Positions 46,616-56,167 of a stretch of 64,000 nt of DNA are shown here, in pieces. The stretch comes from Aeromicrobium sp. Sec7.5 (GTDB lineage: Bacteria > Actinomycetota > Actinomycetes > Propionibacteriales > Nocardioidaceae). Each line of letters opens with the position of its first letter. Position 1 is the stretch's first letter. The stretch is from positions 992,001-1,056,000 of the forward strand of contig NZ_JBAJIJ010000001.1 of the NCBI RefSeq assembly GCF_036867135.1, written 5' to 3'. The position numbers and the translations under genes are program-made. Under the pieces are notes generated by a model. That model ran no database searches and was not told the origin of the DNA. It saw only the letters and a program-made list of their open reading frames with translations.

Positions 46616-46787
46616 TGTCCCGGCGTTGCAGGGGAGTGGGACATCTGGACAGGTTGATCTCAGGAATTTCTTGAGTTCGACGAGCGAAAGCTGTGACGTG
46701 AGTCATATTGGGACATAGCGCTAGCGCTGGTCTCGATCTCGGATTCGTAGCTCGGGACGTTCTATCCCTCACCATCAGGAGTGACGT

Positions 46788-47840
46788 ATGTCAATCTCGT
46801 CCCGGCGCCCTCGGCGCTTCATGGGAGCAGTGGTCGCCGGCATGGCGCTGCTGCTCGTGCCCGCGGGTTTCACCGCCGCGCAGGCCGCCCCGACCGTCGC
46901 GCCCGTCACGGGCCTGAAGATCGTCACCGCGCCCCCGTCGCCGTCCGGCGAGCTCTCGATCGTGTGGAACGCCTCGACCTCGCCCGACGTCATCGGCTAC
47001 TCCGTCGACGTCCAGGACCAGCCCTTCGGTGGTTCGTACAACGACTTCGTCCCGGCCGGCGACCCGCTGACCTACACGGCCGAGGGCCTGAGCCCGAGCC
47101 AGCCGGTCCGCTTCACGGTCTCCGCGATCGCGGCCACCGAGGAGGACGGCGAGTTCGCCTCCGCTTCCCGCTCCGTCATCGGCAACACCCTGGGTGACGT
47201 GAACGAGGACGGCACGTTCTTCGACACGATCGGCAACACGTTCGAGTACGAGATCGCGTGGCTCGCCACGAGCGGCATCACGACCGGCTACCCGGACGGC
47301 AACTTCCGCCCGTCGGCGCCGGTGCTGCGTGAGCAGATGGCGGCGTTCCTGTTCCGTCTCAGCGGCTTCTCGGAGTACGAGGCGCCGGACGAGTCGCTGT
47401 TCACCGACGTCGCGACGACCGACACGTTCTACCGTGAGATCTCCTGGCTGGCCGAGGAGGGCATCTCCACCGGTTACGCCAACGGTGACGGCACGCGCTC
47501 GTTCGCTCCGTCGCAGCCCGTGCTGCGCGAGCAGATGGCCGCGTTCCTGTACCGCGCCTTCGGCTTCGACTACTCGCACGGCTTCGACCCGGCGTCGTTC
47601 GCCGACACGCCGCGCAGCTCGACCTTCTTCAACGAGATCGAGTTCCTGGCGCTGGTCAACATCACGACCGGCTACAAGGAGGCCAACGGCACCCTGACGT
47701 TCCGGGGCAGCCAGCCCGTCCTGCGTGAGCAGATGGCGGCGTTCCTCTACCGCACGGTCGGTGTCGTCTACCAGCTCGACTTCTTCCCGTCGGGCGAGTT
47801 CACGATCGCGCCCGATGCGCCGATCGAGCCGACCAGCTGA
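46788..47840 (+). CDS. Secreted protein with fibronectin-III-like domain and three SLH repeats
   Basis: This 350-residue exported protein has a signal peptide of about 33 residues ending AQA-AP. An FN3-like beta domain follows at about residues 37-130 (GLKIVTAPP, VWNASTSPDVIGYSVDVQD). Three S-layer homology repeats come next, each with a GI(T/S)TGY...P VLREQMAAFL(Y/F)R core. SLH triplets bind secondary cell-wall polymer. The 172 bases upstream contain the palindrome AGCGCTAGCGCT (46717-46728) but no certain promoter. A 15-bp terminator hairpin follows the stop. Confidence 0.85.
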   Translation: MSISSRRPRRFMGAVVAGMALLLVPAGFTAAQAAPTVAPVTGLKIVTAPPSPSGELSIVWNASTSPDVIGYSVDVQDQPFGGSYNDFVPAGDPLTYTAEGLSPSQPVRFTVSAIAATEEDGEFASASRSVIGNTLGDVNEDGTFFDTIGNTFEYEIAWLATSGITTGYPDGNFRPSAPVLREQMAAFLFRLSGFSEYEAPDESLFTDVATTDTFYREISWLAEEGISTGYANGDGTRSFAPSQPVLREQMAAFLYRAFGFDYSHGFDPASFADTPRSSTFFNEIEFLALVNITTGYKEANGTLTFRGSQPVLREQMAAFLYRTVGVVYQLDFFPSGEFTIAPDAPIEPTS

Positions 47841-47853
47841 TCCAGTAGCTGAG

Positions 47854-47888
47854 CGAGGCCCCGGGACCGCCACGGTCCCGGGGCCTCG
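47854..47888. terminator. Perfect 15-bp GC-rich hairpin after the SLH gene, before kinase gene 2
   Basis: CGAGGCCCCGGGACC pairs with GGTCCCGGGGCCTCG around GCCAC, 14 bases after the SLH stop. It is followed by GTGCCGTTCG, as is the hairpin at 41372-41405. This is a convincing terminator position for the SLH gene. Confidence 0.75.
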
Positions 47889-48005
47889 TGCCGTTCGCGG
47901 ACCGTGTGCGGTCGAGCGTTTGGCCGCGCGCGCGGTGGGTACGTGTGGCAGGTGGGCGGCACACGGACGCCGCGCCGCTGACGTCGTCACAGGATCGGAT
48001 CGAGC

Positions 48006-49328
48006 ATGAGCCCCACCCGCCCGCAAGCCGCGGTCGCCTCGGGCGAGCGCGTGCTCAACGGCCGCTACCGGCTGCTGGAGGTCCTCGGCAGTGGTGGCAT
48101 GGGCACGGTGCACCGGGCGTTCGACCTCCGACTCGGCCGACCGGTGGCCGTCAAGCTCCTGCGCACCGACGTGCAGGACGGCGCCGAGCACCGTCGCCGC
48201 CTGGAGGCCGAGGCCACGATCGCCGCGTCACTGCGTCACCCCTCGATCGCCCAGGTCTATGACCACGACGAGGACCGGGACGCGCCGGACCGCACGCCGT
48301 TCGTCGTGATGGAGCTCGTCGAGGGCGTCACGCTCGCTCGCCTGCTGCGCGACCGGGGTGCGTTGCCCTGGGAGGAGACGCTGGCCATCGTGCGTGAGGT
48401 CGCGTCGGCCCTCGACCACCTCGAGACGCACGGGGTCGTCCACCGCGACCTCAAGCCCGCCAACATCATGCTCACGACGGACGCGCGCGCAGTCCTGGTC
48501 GACTTCGGGATCGCGCGCGGGGGGACGAGCACCGCCCTCACGAACACGGGCTCCCTCCTCGGAACGGTCGAGTACCTGAGCCCGGAACAGATCGGTGGCG
48601 CCTCTGCAACGACGTCTTCGGACCTCTACGCGCTCGGCGTCGTGGCCCACGGCTGCCTGACGGGCACCTCACCCTTCCGCCGCGACTCGCACATCGCGAC
48701 GGCCTGGGCCCAGGTCAACGACCACCTCCCGGAGCTGCCGGACTCCGTGCCGCCCGCGGTCCGGGAGCTCGTCACCGGCCTGGCCGCGAAGTCGGCGGCC
48801 GACCGCCCGGCCGACGCCGCCGCGGTCGTGAGCGCGATCGACGGGCTCGGGCCGTCGCTGGAGCTTCCCCAGGTCACCGCGACGGACCTTCCGGCCATCG
48901 AGGAACCCGCCGACCGGGTCGTCGCGACCCTGGCCACCGCCACGCTGGTCCGGCGCCGCTCGCGCTGGGCGACCGCGGGCTCGGCCGCGGCCGTGGCACT
49001 CGTGGTGGCGCTGCTGCTCGCGGGCGAGAAGTCGCCCTCGGTCGCCGAGGCGCCGGAGCCCTCGGTCGATGCGGAGCCGGTCCCGGTCGAGACCGTTCCG
49101 GCCGTCCCGACGGTGGGCACGTCGTCGGAGCCGGCGGCGGGGACGACCCCGGAGCCGGCGGTAGGCACGACGTCCGAGCCGGACGTCGTCGCGGAGACGG
49201 CGCCCGAGGCCCCCGCGCCGGGACCCAACCCGAACGCGAACGACAGCGCGACCAGCAACGGCAATGGCGGCGGCAACGTCAACGCGAACGGCAATGCGAA
49301 CGGCAACGGCCAGGCGAAGCCGAAGTAG
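48006..49328 (+). CDS. Serine/threonine protein kinase, membrane-anchored
   Basis: This 440-residue Hanks-type kinase has the glycine loop LGSGGMGTVHRA, VAVKLL lysine, HRDLKPANIM, DFG and VEYLSPEQIGG. After the kinase domain comes one membrane helix (WATAGSAAAVALVVALLLAG, about residues 320-340). The extracytoplasmic tail is low-complexity and rich in Pro/Glu/Val repeats (VPTVGTSSEPAAGTTPEPAV), ending in Asn/Gly (NPNANDS, NANGNGQ). There is no PASTA domain. It is a close paralogue of the kinase at 41465. The Asn-Gly tail may contact the cell wall. Confidence 0.9.
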   Translation: MSPTRPQAAVASGERVLNGRYRLLEVLGSGGMGTVHRAFDLRLGRPVAVKLLRTDVQDGAEHRRRLEAEATIAASLRHPSIAQVYDHDEDRDAPDRTPFVVMELVEGVTLARLLRDRGALPWEETLAIVREVASALDHLETHGVVHRDLKPANIMLTTDARAVLVDFGIARGGTSTALTNTGSLLGTVEYLSPEQIGGASATTSSDLYALGVVAHGCLTGTSPFRRDSHIATAWAQVNDHLPELPDSVPPAVRELVTGLAAKSAADRPADAAAVVSAIDGLGPSLELPQVTATDLPAIEEPADRVVATLATATLVRRRSRWATAGSAAAVALVVALLLAGEKSPSVAEAPEPSVDAEPVPVETVPAVPTVGTSSEPAAGTTPEPAVGTTSEPDVVAETAPEAPAPGPNPNANDSATSNGNGGGNVNANGNANGNGQAKPK

Positions 49329-49343
49329 GCGGCGAGTCGCGGC

Positions 49344-49751
49344 TCAGAGAGCCTGGTCCTCCAGCAGCGCGATGAACTCGTCGGCCATCTCGAGCTGGCG
49401 CACGAGCTTCAGCCGGCGCTCGTGGGCGTCGTCGCGGATCTCGGCGAGGTGGCTGCGGGCCGCGGAGCGGTCCGGCTCGCCCGAGGTGGGTGAACGCAGC
49501 ACGGCGAGGTCGCCCATGACGGCCTTCATCTCGTCCAGGCTGAAGCCGAGGGGCTTCATGCGTCGGATCACGAGGATCTTCTCGACGTCGTCGTCGGTGT
49601 AGAGGCGGAAGCCGCCGTCGGTGCGGCCCGACGGTGTCAGGAGCCCGAGCTCCTCCCAGTGCCGCAGGCTGCGCAGCGAGAGCTCGGTGCGGGTGGCGAC
49701 CTCGCCGATGTGCATCGCCCGGGAGGTGGTCGCCTCGACCTCGTCGGCCAT
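49344..49751 (-). CDS. MerR family transcriptional regulator
   Basis: This 135-residue MerR protein has the winged helix at its N-terminus (MHIGEVATRTELSLRSLRHW, then EELGLLTP and GGFRLYTDDDVEKI), followed by a dimerisation coiled coil. No cysteine cluster marks metal sensing. It is divergent from a SulP transporter, with a perfect 28-bp palindrome between them. It probably controls that transporter and itself. The ATG at 49751 (MADEVEA) is chosen; an upstream in-frame start at 49766 is possible. Confidence 0.88.
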   Translation of the reverse strand: MADEVEATTSRAMHIGEVATRTELSLRSLRHWEELGLLTPSGRTDGGFRLYTDDDVEKILVIRRMKPLGFSLDEMKAVMGDLAVLRSPTSGEPDRSAARSHLAEIRDDAHERRLKLVRQLEMADEFIALLEDQAL

Positions 49752-49780
49752 GGTGACCCCTCTCACTCTCGCTCGGTCTC

Positions 49781-49808
49781 AACTCTACCCTGACGTGAGG
49801 GTAGAGTT
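49781..49808. promoter_or_regulatory. MerR operator, perfect 11+6+11 palindrome
   Basis: AACTCTACCCT and AGGGTAGAGTT form a perfect inverted repeat with a GACGTG spacer, 30 bases from the merR start and 137 bases before the SulP start. Length and form match MerR-family operators, which sit in long promoter spacers. Confidence 0.8.
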
Positions 49809-49944
49809 CGGACCAGACTTCCGGCGACGCACCGTCGCCAGCGCGCCCGTCGCGCCACCCACCACTCATCCTGCCAGTCCGCAGGGCGCGCCCTCCACGA
49901 GCGCGTACCGACGCCCCGGCCGGTCCCGAACGAAGGATTCATCG

Positions 49945-51453
49945 ATGAGCACGCCGAGCCCTGCCGCCAGCGGCACGCCGCCCACCGTCCGCGACGCACT
50001 GCGGTCGCCGACCCTGCTGCGCACCGAGGTCCTCGCGGGCCTCGTCGTCGCTCTCGCCCTGATCCCGGAGGCGATCTCGTTCTCGATCATCGCCGGGGTC
50101 GATCCGCAGGTCGGTCTGTTCGCCTCCTTCACGATGGCCGTCGCGATCTCCTTCCTCGGCGGACGCCCGGCGATGATCTCGGCCGCCACGGGAGCCATCG
50201 CGCTGGTGATCGCGCCGGTCATGCGCGAGTACGGCTACGACTACCTGATCGCCACGGTCCTGCTCGGCGGCGTGATGCAGGTGCTGCTCGCGGTCTTCGG
50301 GGTCGCGAAGCTGATGCGCTTCATCCCGCGCTCGGTCATGGTGGGATTCGTCAACGCGCTCGCCATCTTGATCTTCGAGGCGCAGATCGACCACATGATC
50401 GACGTGCCGTGGGCGGTCTACGTCATGATCGCGGTCGGCATCGCCGTCATCGTCGGCTTCCCGCGCATCAACCGCATCGTGCCGGCACCGCTCGTGGCGA
50501 TCGTGGCCCTGACCGCGTTCACGCTCGTCGCGGCCATCAACGTGCCGAACGTCGGCGACGAGGGTGACCTGCCTGACAGCCTTCCGGCCTGGTTCGTCCC
50601 GGACGTCCCGTTCTCGCTCGACACGTTGCAGATCATCGCGCCCTTCGCCCTCGCCATGGCCCTCGTCGGCATCCTCGAGTCGCTGCTCACGGCCAAGCTC
50701 GTCGACGACATCACCGACACGTCGTCCGACAAGACCCGTGAGGCCTGGGGCCAGGGAGCCGCGAACGTCATCACCGGCTTCTTCGGCGGGATGGGCGGCT
50801 GCGCCATGATCGGCCAGACGATGATCAACGTGAAGGTCTCGGGAGCGAGGACGCGGATCTCCACGTTCCTCGCGGGAGTCTTCCTGCTGGTGCTCGTCGT
50901 CGGGGTCGGGGACGTCGTCGCGCTGATCCCGATGGCGGCGCTCGTCGCGGTCATGGTCATGGTCGCGGTCGGCACGTTCGACTGGCACTCGATCCGGCCG
51001 TCCACGCTGCGCCGCATGCCCAAGAGCGAGACCACCGTGATGCTGTCCACCGTGGTGGTCACTGTGCTGACCCACAACCTTGCGATCGGCGTCGGGGTGG
51101 GCGTGCTGGTGGCCATGACGTTGTTCGCTCGCCGCGTCGCCCACCTGACCGAGACGCATCGCGAGACGTCGACCGAGGCCGGGGGGCCCGAGACGGTGAC
51201 CTACCGCGTCACGGGCGAGCTGTTCTTCGCCTCGAGCAACGACCTGTACACGCAGTTCGACTACGCGGGCGACCCCGAGCAGGTCGTGATCGACCTGTCC
51301 GGCGCGCACGTGTGGGACGCCTCGACCGTGGCCTCGCTCGACGCCATCACGACCAAGTACGAGCGCCGGGGCACGACCGTCACGATCGTGGGCCTCGACG
51401 AGGCGAGCGCCGAGCGGCACGGCCGTCTCAGCGGCCGTCTCCCCAGCCACTGA
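49945..51453 (+). CDS. SulP family inorganic anion transporter with STAS domain
   Basis: This 502-residue SLC26/SulP transporter has an N-terminal membrane domain: [20 protein letters not shown], then [20 protein letters not shown] and [16 protein letters not shown] cytoplasmic STAS domain of about 90 residues follows ([39 protein letters not shown]). The anion (sulfate, bicarbonate or other) cannot be assigned. GAAGGA precedes the ATG at 49945. Expression is probably governed by the divergent MerR regulator. Confidence 0.92.
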   Translation: MSTPSPAASGTPPTVRDALRSPTLLRTEVLAGLVVALALIPEAISFSIIAGVDPQVGLFASFTMAVAISFLGGRPAMISAATGAIALVIAPVMREYGYDYLIATVLLGGVMQVLLAVFGVAKLMRFIPRSVMVGFVNALAILIFEAQIDHMIDVPWAVYVMIAVGIAVIVGFPRINRIVPAPLVAIVALTAFTLVAAINVPNVGDEGDLPDSLPAWFVPDVPFSLDTLQIIAPFALAMALVGILESLLTAKLVDDITDTSSDKTREAWGQGAANVITGFFGGMGGCAMIGQTMINVKVSGARTRISTFLAGVFLLVLVVGVGDVVALIPMAALVAVMVMVAVGTFDWHSIRPSTLRRMPKSETTVMLSTVVVTVLTHNLAIGVGVGVLVAMTLFARRVAHLTETHRETSTEAGGPETVTYRVTGELFFASSNDLYTQFDYAGDPEQVVIDLSGAHVWDASTVASLDAITTKYERRGTTVTIVGLDEASAERHGRLSGRLPSH

Positions 51454-51512
51454 CGAACCGGCCGGGCTCGCCGGAGCGTGCGGCGCTCGCGGGCCCGGAC
51501 TACGTTGGCGAG

Positions 51513-53918
51513 ATGCCCACGACCAGTGAACCCGAGCTCCCGGCCGGATCCTCCGGATGGATCCGTGTGCGGGGTGCGCGCGAGCACAACCTGCAGGACG
51601 TCGACGTCGACCTGCCGCGCGACTGCCTCGTCGCGTTCACGGGGGTCTCCGGCTCGGGCAAGTCGTCGCTGGCGTTCGGCACGATCTTCGCGGAGTCGCA
51701 GCGGCGGTACTTCGAGTCGGTGGCGCCGTACGCGCGCCGGCTGCTCTCCCAGGTCGGGGCACCGGCGATCGACACGATCGACGGTCTGCCGCCGGCCGTG
51801 GCCCTGCAGCAGGCACGCGGTGCCGCGAGCTCGCGGTCGACGCTCGGCACGCTGAGCTCGCTGTCGGACGTGCTGCGGCTGCTCTACAGCCGGGCCGGCA
51901 CCTACCCGCCCGGGGCCGACCACCTCCCGGCCTCCGCCTTCTCGCCGAACACGGCGGTCGGCGCCTGCCCCACCTGCCAGGGCAGCGGCGTCGCCCGGCG
52001 CACCAGCGAGGCGCTCCTCGTGCCCGACCCGAGCCTGTCGATCGACGAGGGCGCCATCGGGGTCTGGGCGACCAAGGCCTGGGTCGGCCTGAACGTGCGC
52101 CGCATGGTGACCAAGCTCGGGATCGACATCCACGCGCCCTGGCACACCCTGCCCCAGGCGGACCGCGACTGGCTGCTGTTCACCGACGAGACCCCGCGGA
52201 TGCTGCTGCAGGGCAACAAGCAGGGCGAGGCGAGCGCGTACCACGGCCACTGGTCCTCGGCCGAGACGTTCCTGATGCGCAACCTGGCCAAGACCCAGTC
52301 GGCGTCGCAGCGCGAGAAGCTCGAGGCGTTCATCGCCGATGGGCCGTGCCCGACCTGCGAGGGCAAGCGCCTGCGTCCGGGCGCGCTCGCGGTGACGTTC
52401 GCGGGTGTCGACATCGCGGAGATGGCGGCCATGCCGCTGTCGTCGGTCTGCCAGCTGCTCGACGAGGGGCTCGAGGCGCAGGCGCGCGGGACCGACCGGC
52501 ATGGCGCCGCCGCCTCGTCGGCCGCACGCTCGCTCGTGAAGGACTTCGGCTCCCGGGTGGAGGCGATCATCTCCCTCGGCCTCGGCTACCTCTCGATGGA
52601 TCGCTCGAGCACGGCCCTGTCGGCCGGTGAGCTGCAGCGGGTGCGGCTCGCCGGGCAGCTGCGGGCCGGGCTGTTCGGCGTGCTCTACGTGCTCGACGAA
52701 CCCTCAGCCGGCCTGCACCCGGCCGACTCCGAGGCGCTCTACACCGCGCTCCGCGAGCTCGTGGCCACGGGCAACTCCCTGTTCGTGGTCGAGCACGACC
52801 TGTCGATCGCGCGGAACGCCGACTGGGTCGTCGACGTCGGCCCGGGCGCGGGCGTCCTCGGCGGACGCGTCGTGCACAGTGGGCCGCCGTCGGGCCTGGC
52901 GACGGTCACGGACTCGGCGACGGCCGCGTTCATGTTCGACCGCGACGAGGCACCACCCCTGCAGGCGCGCGAGCCCGAGACGTGGCTGGAGCTCGACCAC
53001 CTCGACCTCAACAACCTGCAGGACGTGAGCGTGCGGGTGCCGCTCGGCGTCATGACCGCCATCACGGGGGTGTCCGGCGCCGGCAAGTCGTCGCTGCTCG
53101 CCGCGGTCGCCGACCGGTTGGAGGCCGACGACGAGCGCCGCGTCATCGCGATCGACCAGCGGCCGATCGGTCGCTCGCCCCGCTCGAACCTCGCCACGTA
53201 CACCGGTCTGTTCGACGCGGTGCGCCGGCTCTTCGCCGCGACGCCCGAGGCGAAGGAGCGCGGGTGGGCCGCCGGCCGCTTCTCGTTCAACGTCGCGGAG
53301 GGGCGGTGCCCGACGTGCGAGGGCGAGGGGTTCATCGCGATCGAGCTCGTGTTCCTCCCGACGAGCTACTCGAGCTGTCCGACGTGCCACGGGTCGCGCT
53401 ACAACCCGGAGACGCTCGAGGTGCGGTACCAGGGCCGCGACATCGGTGAGGTCCTCGCCATGACGACGCAGGAGGCCGCGGAGTTCTTCGCGGACGTGCC
53501 GGCCGTGCACCGCTCGTTGGCGACGCTGCTCGACGTGGGTCTTGGCTACCTGACGCTCGGCCAGCCGGCCACCGAGCTGTCCGGCGGCGAGGCGCAGCGC
53601 ATCAAGCTCGCGACCGAGCTGCAGCGCCCCCGCCGTGACGGCACCGTGTTCGTGCTCGACGAGCCGACCGGTGGGCTCCATCCCGTCAACGTCCGCGACC
53701 TCGTGCGCGTGCTGGGCCCGCTCGTCGACTCCGGCGCGACGGTGGTCGTCGTGGAGCACGACATGCGGGTCGTCGCGGCGGCCGACTGGGTCGTCGAGCT
53801 CGGCCCGGGTGGCGGCGACCGCGGCGGCACGGTCATTGCCGAGGCCACGCCGGCCGCGCTGCTGGACGTCGAGGCCAGCATCACCGCGCCCTACCTGCGT
53901 CGATCCCTCGCGCGCTGA
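51513..53918 (+). CDS. UvrA-like ABC ATPase (second short paralogue)
   Basis: This 801-residue tandem ABC protein has Walker A GVSGSGKSSLAFG and GVSGAGKSSLLAA, zinc knuckles CPTCQG, CPTCEG, CPTCEG and CPTCHG, and LSGGEAQRIKL in the second half. The first signature is altered to LSAGELQRVRL. Like the protein at 27148 it lacks the UvrB-binding insert, so it is a UvrA2/drug-resistance type rather than housekeeping UvrA. TACGTT is six bases before the ATG, indicating a leaderless start. Confidence 0.9.
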   Translation: MPTTSEPELPAGSSGWIRVRGAREHNLQDVDVDLPRDCLVAFTGVSGSGKSSLAFGTIFAESQRRYFESVAPYARRLLSQVGAPAIDTIDGLPPAVALQQARGAASSRSTLGTLSSLSDVLRLLYSRAGTYPPGADHLPASAFSPNTAVGACPTCQGSGVARRTSEALLVPDPSLSIDEGAIGVWATKAWVGLNVRRMVTKLGIDIHAPWHTLPQADRDWLLFTDETPRMLLQGNKQGEASAYHGHWSSAETFLMRNLAKTQSASQREKLEAFIADGPCPTCEGKRLRPGALAVTFAGVDIAEMAAMPLSSVCQLLDEGLEAQARGTDRHGAAASSAARSLVKDFGSRVEAIISLGLGYLSMDRSSTALSAGELQRVRLAGQLRAGLFGVLYVLDEPSAGLHPADSEALYTALRELVATGNSLFVVEHDLSIARNADWVVDVGPGAGVLGGRVVHSGPPSGLATVTDSATAAFMFDRDEAPPLQAREPETWLELDHLDLNNLQDVSVRVPLGVMTAITGVSGAGKSSLLAAVADRLEADDERRVIAIDQRPIGRSPRSNLATYTGLFDAVRRLFAATPEAKERGWAAGRFSFNVAEGRCPTCEGEGFIAIELVFLPTSYSSCPTCHGSRYNPETLEVRYQGRDIGEVLAMTTQEAAEFFADVPAVHRSLATLLDVGLGYLTLGQPATELSGGEAQRIKLATELQRPRRDGTVFVLDEPTGGLHPVNVRDLVRVLGPLVDSGATVVVVEHDMRVVAAADWVVELGPGGGDRGGTVIAEATPAALLDVEASITAPYLRRSLAR

Positions 53919-53945
53919 GCAGCGAGGGGGTGGACGCCACTGCCG

Positions 53946-54617
53946 TCAGCTCCAGGCTTCGCGGGCCTGGTCCGCCATCTCGGCGGCATCCTTCGTGGAC
54001 AGGCACTGGGGATCGGTCTCGGACAGCACGGTCAGGCCCGAGAGGACGCGCTCGGCGAGGTCCGGCACCCCTTGGCCGAACCCGGCGGCGAAGTTCGTGA
54101 GCGTTGCAGCGTCGCGTGCGACGACCCAGCACTCCTCATCGATGCTGCTGTAGTCAAGGTTCTCGTCGTCCGGTTTCGCTGCACTGATGCTCTCGAACTC
54201 CGCGACGACCGTGGGGTCGAAGCAGGTCGGGTTGTCGGTCGGGATGCGCAGCATGGTGAACGTGGCAGACCTCATGGCGGCGACACGACCGGCCTCCGCC
54301 TCGACCACGACCTGGTCGAGGCTCGCCTGCACCGCCGCGATCGCCTCGTCGCAGCTTGCGAAGACCTGGGGGACGGACGTGTCCTCGATCGCGGGCGGAC
54401 CGAGGCCGTCGGTGGAGCGGTCCTCGACGACCTGGATGGCCGCCGTCGCCGTGCCGAGGAGGGCCACGAGGACTCCAGCAGCGATCCAGCCACCCGCACC
54501 TCCCTGATCGCGCCTGCTCCGGAGGATTCCGAAGGCGAGTAGCGCCAGTCCGACACCGACGATCAGAAGCCGGCCCATCCAGACGCCGAACGTGAAGGCG
54601 GCTGACGTGTCGTCCAT
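53946..54617 (-). CDS. Membrane-anchored protein of unknown function
   Basis: This 223-residue protein has two N-terminal membrane helices (MGRLLIVGVGLALLAFGILR, and GGWIAAGVLVALLGTATAAI) followed by an extracytoplasmic domain. That domain has four cysteines spaced for two disulfides (ASCDEAI, NPTCFDP, DEECWVV, DPQCLST). I do not recognise a family. The ATG at 54617 has CAGGGGGACTCC upstream on its strand. It is convergent with the UvrA-like gene and divergent from the Zwf-like gene. Confidence 0.7.
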   Translation of the reverse strand: MDDTSAAFTFGVWMGRLLIVGVGLALLAFGILRSRRDQGGAGGWIAAGVLVALLGTATAAIQVVEDRSTDGLGPPAIEDTSVPQVFASCDEAIAAVQASLDQVVVEAEAGRVAAMRSATFTMLRIPTDNPTCFDPTVVAEFESISAAKPDDENLDYSSIDEECWVVARDAATLTNFAAGFGQGVPDLAERVLSGLTVLSETDPQCLSTKDAAEMADQAREAWS

Positions 54618-54775
54618 GGAGTCCCCCTGAGCCACGGTGCGGTGCGAAGATTGTGGTGCGAACACTGTGCCAGCGACCAAGGGCAACCCGTGGCGGATCG
54701 GTGGCATTTCTCGAGACGTCCCGAGGCGGCGCTTCTCGGCTCACGGTGCGCGGAGGCGCCCGTTACCGTGGTGAC

Positions 54776-56164
54776 GTGAGCGCATCCATCGAGACACTCC
54801 TGGTCCTGGGGGCGAGCGGTGACATGGTCTCGCGCCTGCTGCTCCCCGCCGTCGGTCAGCTGCTCGACCAGCAGCCCGAGCGGCGTCTGCTCGTCATCGG
54901 CACCGGCATGGAGGACCTCTCCCAGGACGACTGGCTCGAGCGCGTCCGTGCCTCCTTCGCGACGGTCGACGCGGCCGGCCCGGCCGTCGAGGACGTGCTC
55001 GACCGCACCTCCTACCACCAGGCGGACGTGACCGACGTCGACCAGCTCCGCGAGCTGCTCGACCGGTGCGAGGGGACCCCGGCCCTCTACTTCGCCCTCC
55101 CGCCCGCCGTCACGGCCCGTGTCTGCACGGCACTCGCCGACCTGGAGCTCCCGGAGGGCCTGCAGCTCGCGCTGGAGAAGCCGTTCGGGGTCGACCACGA
55201 GAGCGCCGGCGCGCTGAACGCGCAGCTGGCGGTCCTGGTCAGCGAGGACCAGGTCCACCGCGTCGACCACTTCCTCGGACGCTCGACCGTGCTCAACCTG
55301 CTCGGCCTGCGCTTCGCGAACCGGATCTTCGAGCCGCTGTGGAACCGCGACCACATCGCCAGCGTCGACATCGTCTACGACGAGGTGCTCGGGCTCGAAG
55401 GCCGCGCGGGGTACTACGACCACGCGGGTGCGCTGGTCGACATGATCCAGAGCCACCTGCTGCAGGTCATGGCCATCGTCGCGATGGAGCCCCCTGCCAC
55501 GCTCGACGAGGCCGACCTGCGCGGCGCGAAGGCCGCGGTGCTGCGAGCCACGCACGTCGCGGGCGGCTCGCCGGAGCGATCGAGCCGACGCGCGCGGTAC
55601 ACCGCCGGCGAGGTCGAGGATCGCACCCTGCCGGCGTACGTCGACGAGGACGGCGTCGATCCCGCGAGCGAGACCGAGACGTTGGCCGAGGTGACGTTCG
55701 AGATCGACAGCTGGCGCTGGGCGGGTGTGCCGTTCACGCTGCGCTCGGGCAAGGCGATGGCCGCCGGACGCCGCGAGATCGCGATCACCTTCCGGCCCGT
55801 CCCGCAGCTGCCGGTCGGCCTCGTCGGCGCGGCCGACCCGACCGTCCTGCGCATCTACCTGGCCCCCGACCAGCTGAGCCTCGAGCTCAATATCAACGGC
55901 GAGGGCGATCCGTACGACCTGAGCCGCACGGTCCTCGGCGCCACGTTCGGCCAGGGCCGGCTCTCGGCCTACGGTGAGGTCCTCGAGGGGATCCTCGACC
56001 GCGACCCGACCCTGGCGGTCCGCGGCGACACCGCGGTGCAGTGCTGGCAGGTCGTCGAGCCGGTGCTCCAGGCGTGGCGCGACGGAGTGGTGCCGGTCGA
56101 GGACTATCCGGCCGGCACCTCGGGCCCGGCCGGATGGGCCCCGCTGTCGCCGCCCGCGTCCTAG
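54776..56164 (+). CDS. Glucose-6-phosphate dehydrogenase-like (Zwf-family) protein
   Basis: This 462-residue Zwf-family protein has LGASGDMVSRLLLPAV at the N-terminus, EKPFGVD, RVDHFLGR with the substrate-motif lysine replaced by R169, FEPLWNRDHIASVDI, and the catalytic histidine H227 in IQSHLLQV. The C-terminal domain is complete (VPFTLRSGKAMAAGR). It is longer and closer to classical Zwf than the protein at 43573, but shares the lost lysine and also lacks the K of the RKL motif. TACCGT lies six bases before the GTG, indicating a leaderless start. Confidence 0.87.
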   Translation: MSASIETLLVLGASGDMVSRLLLPAVGQLLDQQPERRLLVIGTGMEDLSQDDWLERVRASFATVDAAGPAVEDVLDRTSYHQADVTDVDQLRELLDRCEGTPALYFALPPAVTARVCTALADLELPEGLQLALEKPFGVDHESAGALNAQLAVLVSEDQVHRVDHFLGRSTVLNLLGLRFANRIFEPLWNRDHIASVDIVYDEVLGLEGRAGYYDHAGALVDMIQSHLLQVMAIVAMEPPATLDEADLRGAKAAVLRATHVAGGSPERSSRRARYTAGEVEDRTLPAYVDEDGVDPASETETLAEVTFEIDSWRWAGVPFTLRSGKAMAAGRREIAITFRPVPQLPVGLVGAADPTVLRIYLAPDQLSLELNINGEGDPYDLSRTVLGATFGQGRLSAYGEVLEGILDRDPTLAVRGDTAVQCWQVVEPVLQAWRDGVVPVEDYPAGTSGPAGWAPLSPPAS

Positions 56165-56167
56165 GCT

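Noticed and set aside
46717-46728. AGCGCTAGCGCT palindrome as an operator upstream of the SLH gene
   Set aside because: It is a perfect 12-mer but is composed of a simple repeated AGCGCT, and no adjacent regulator or promoter supports it.
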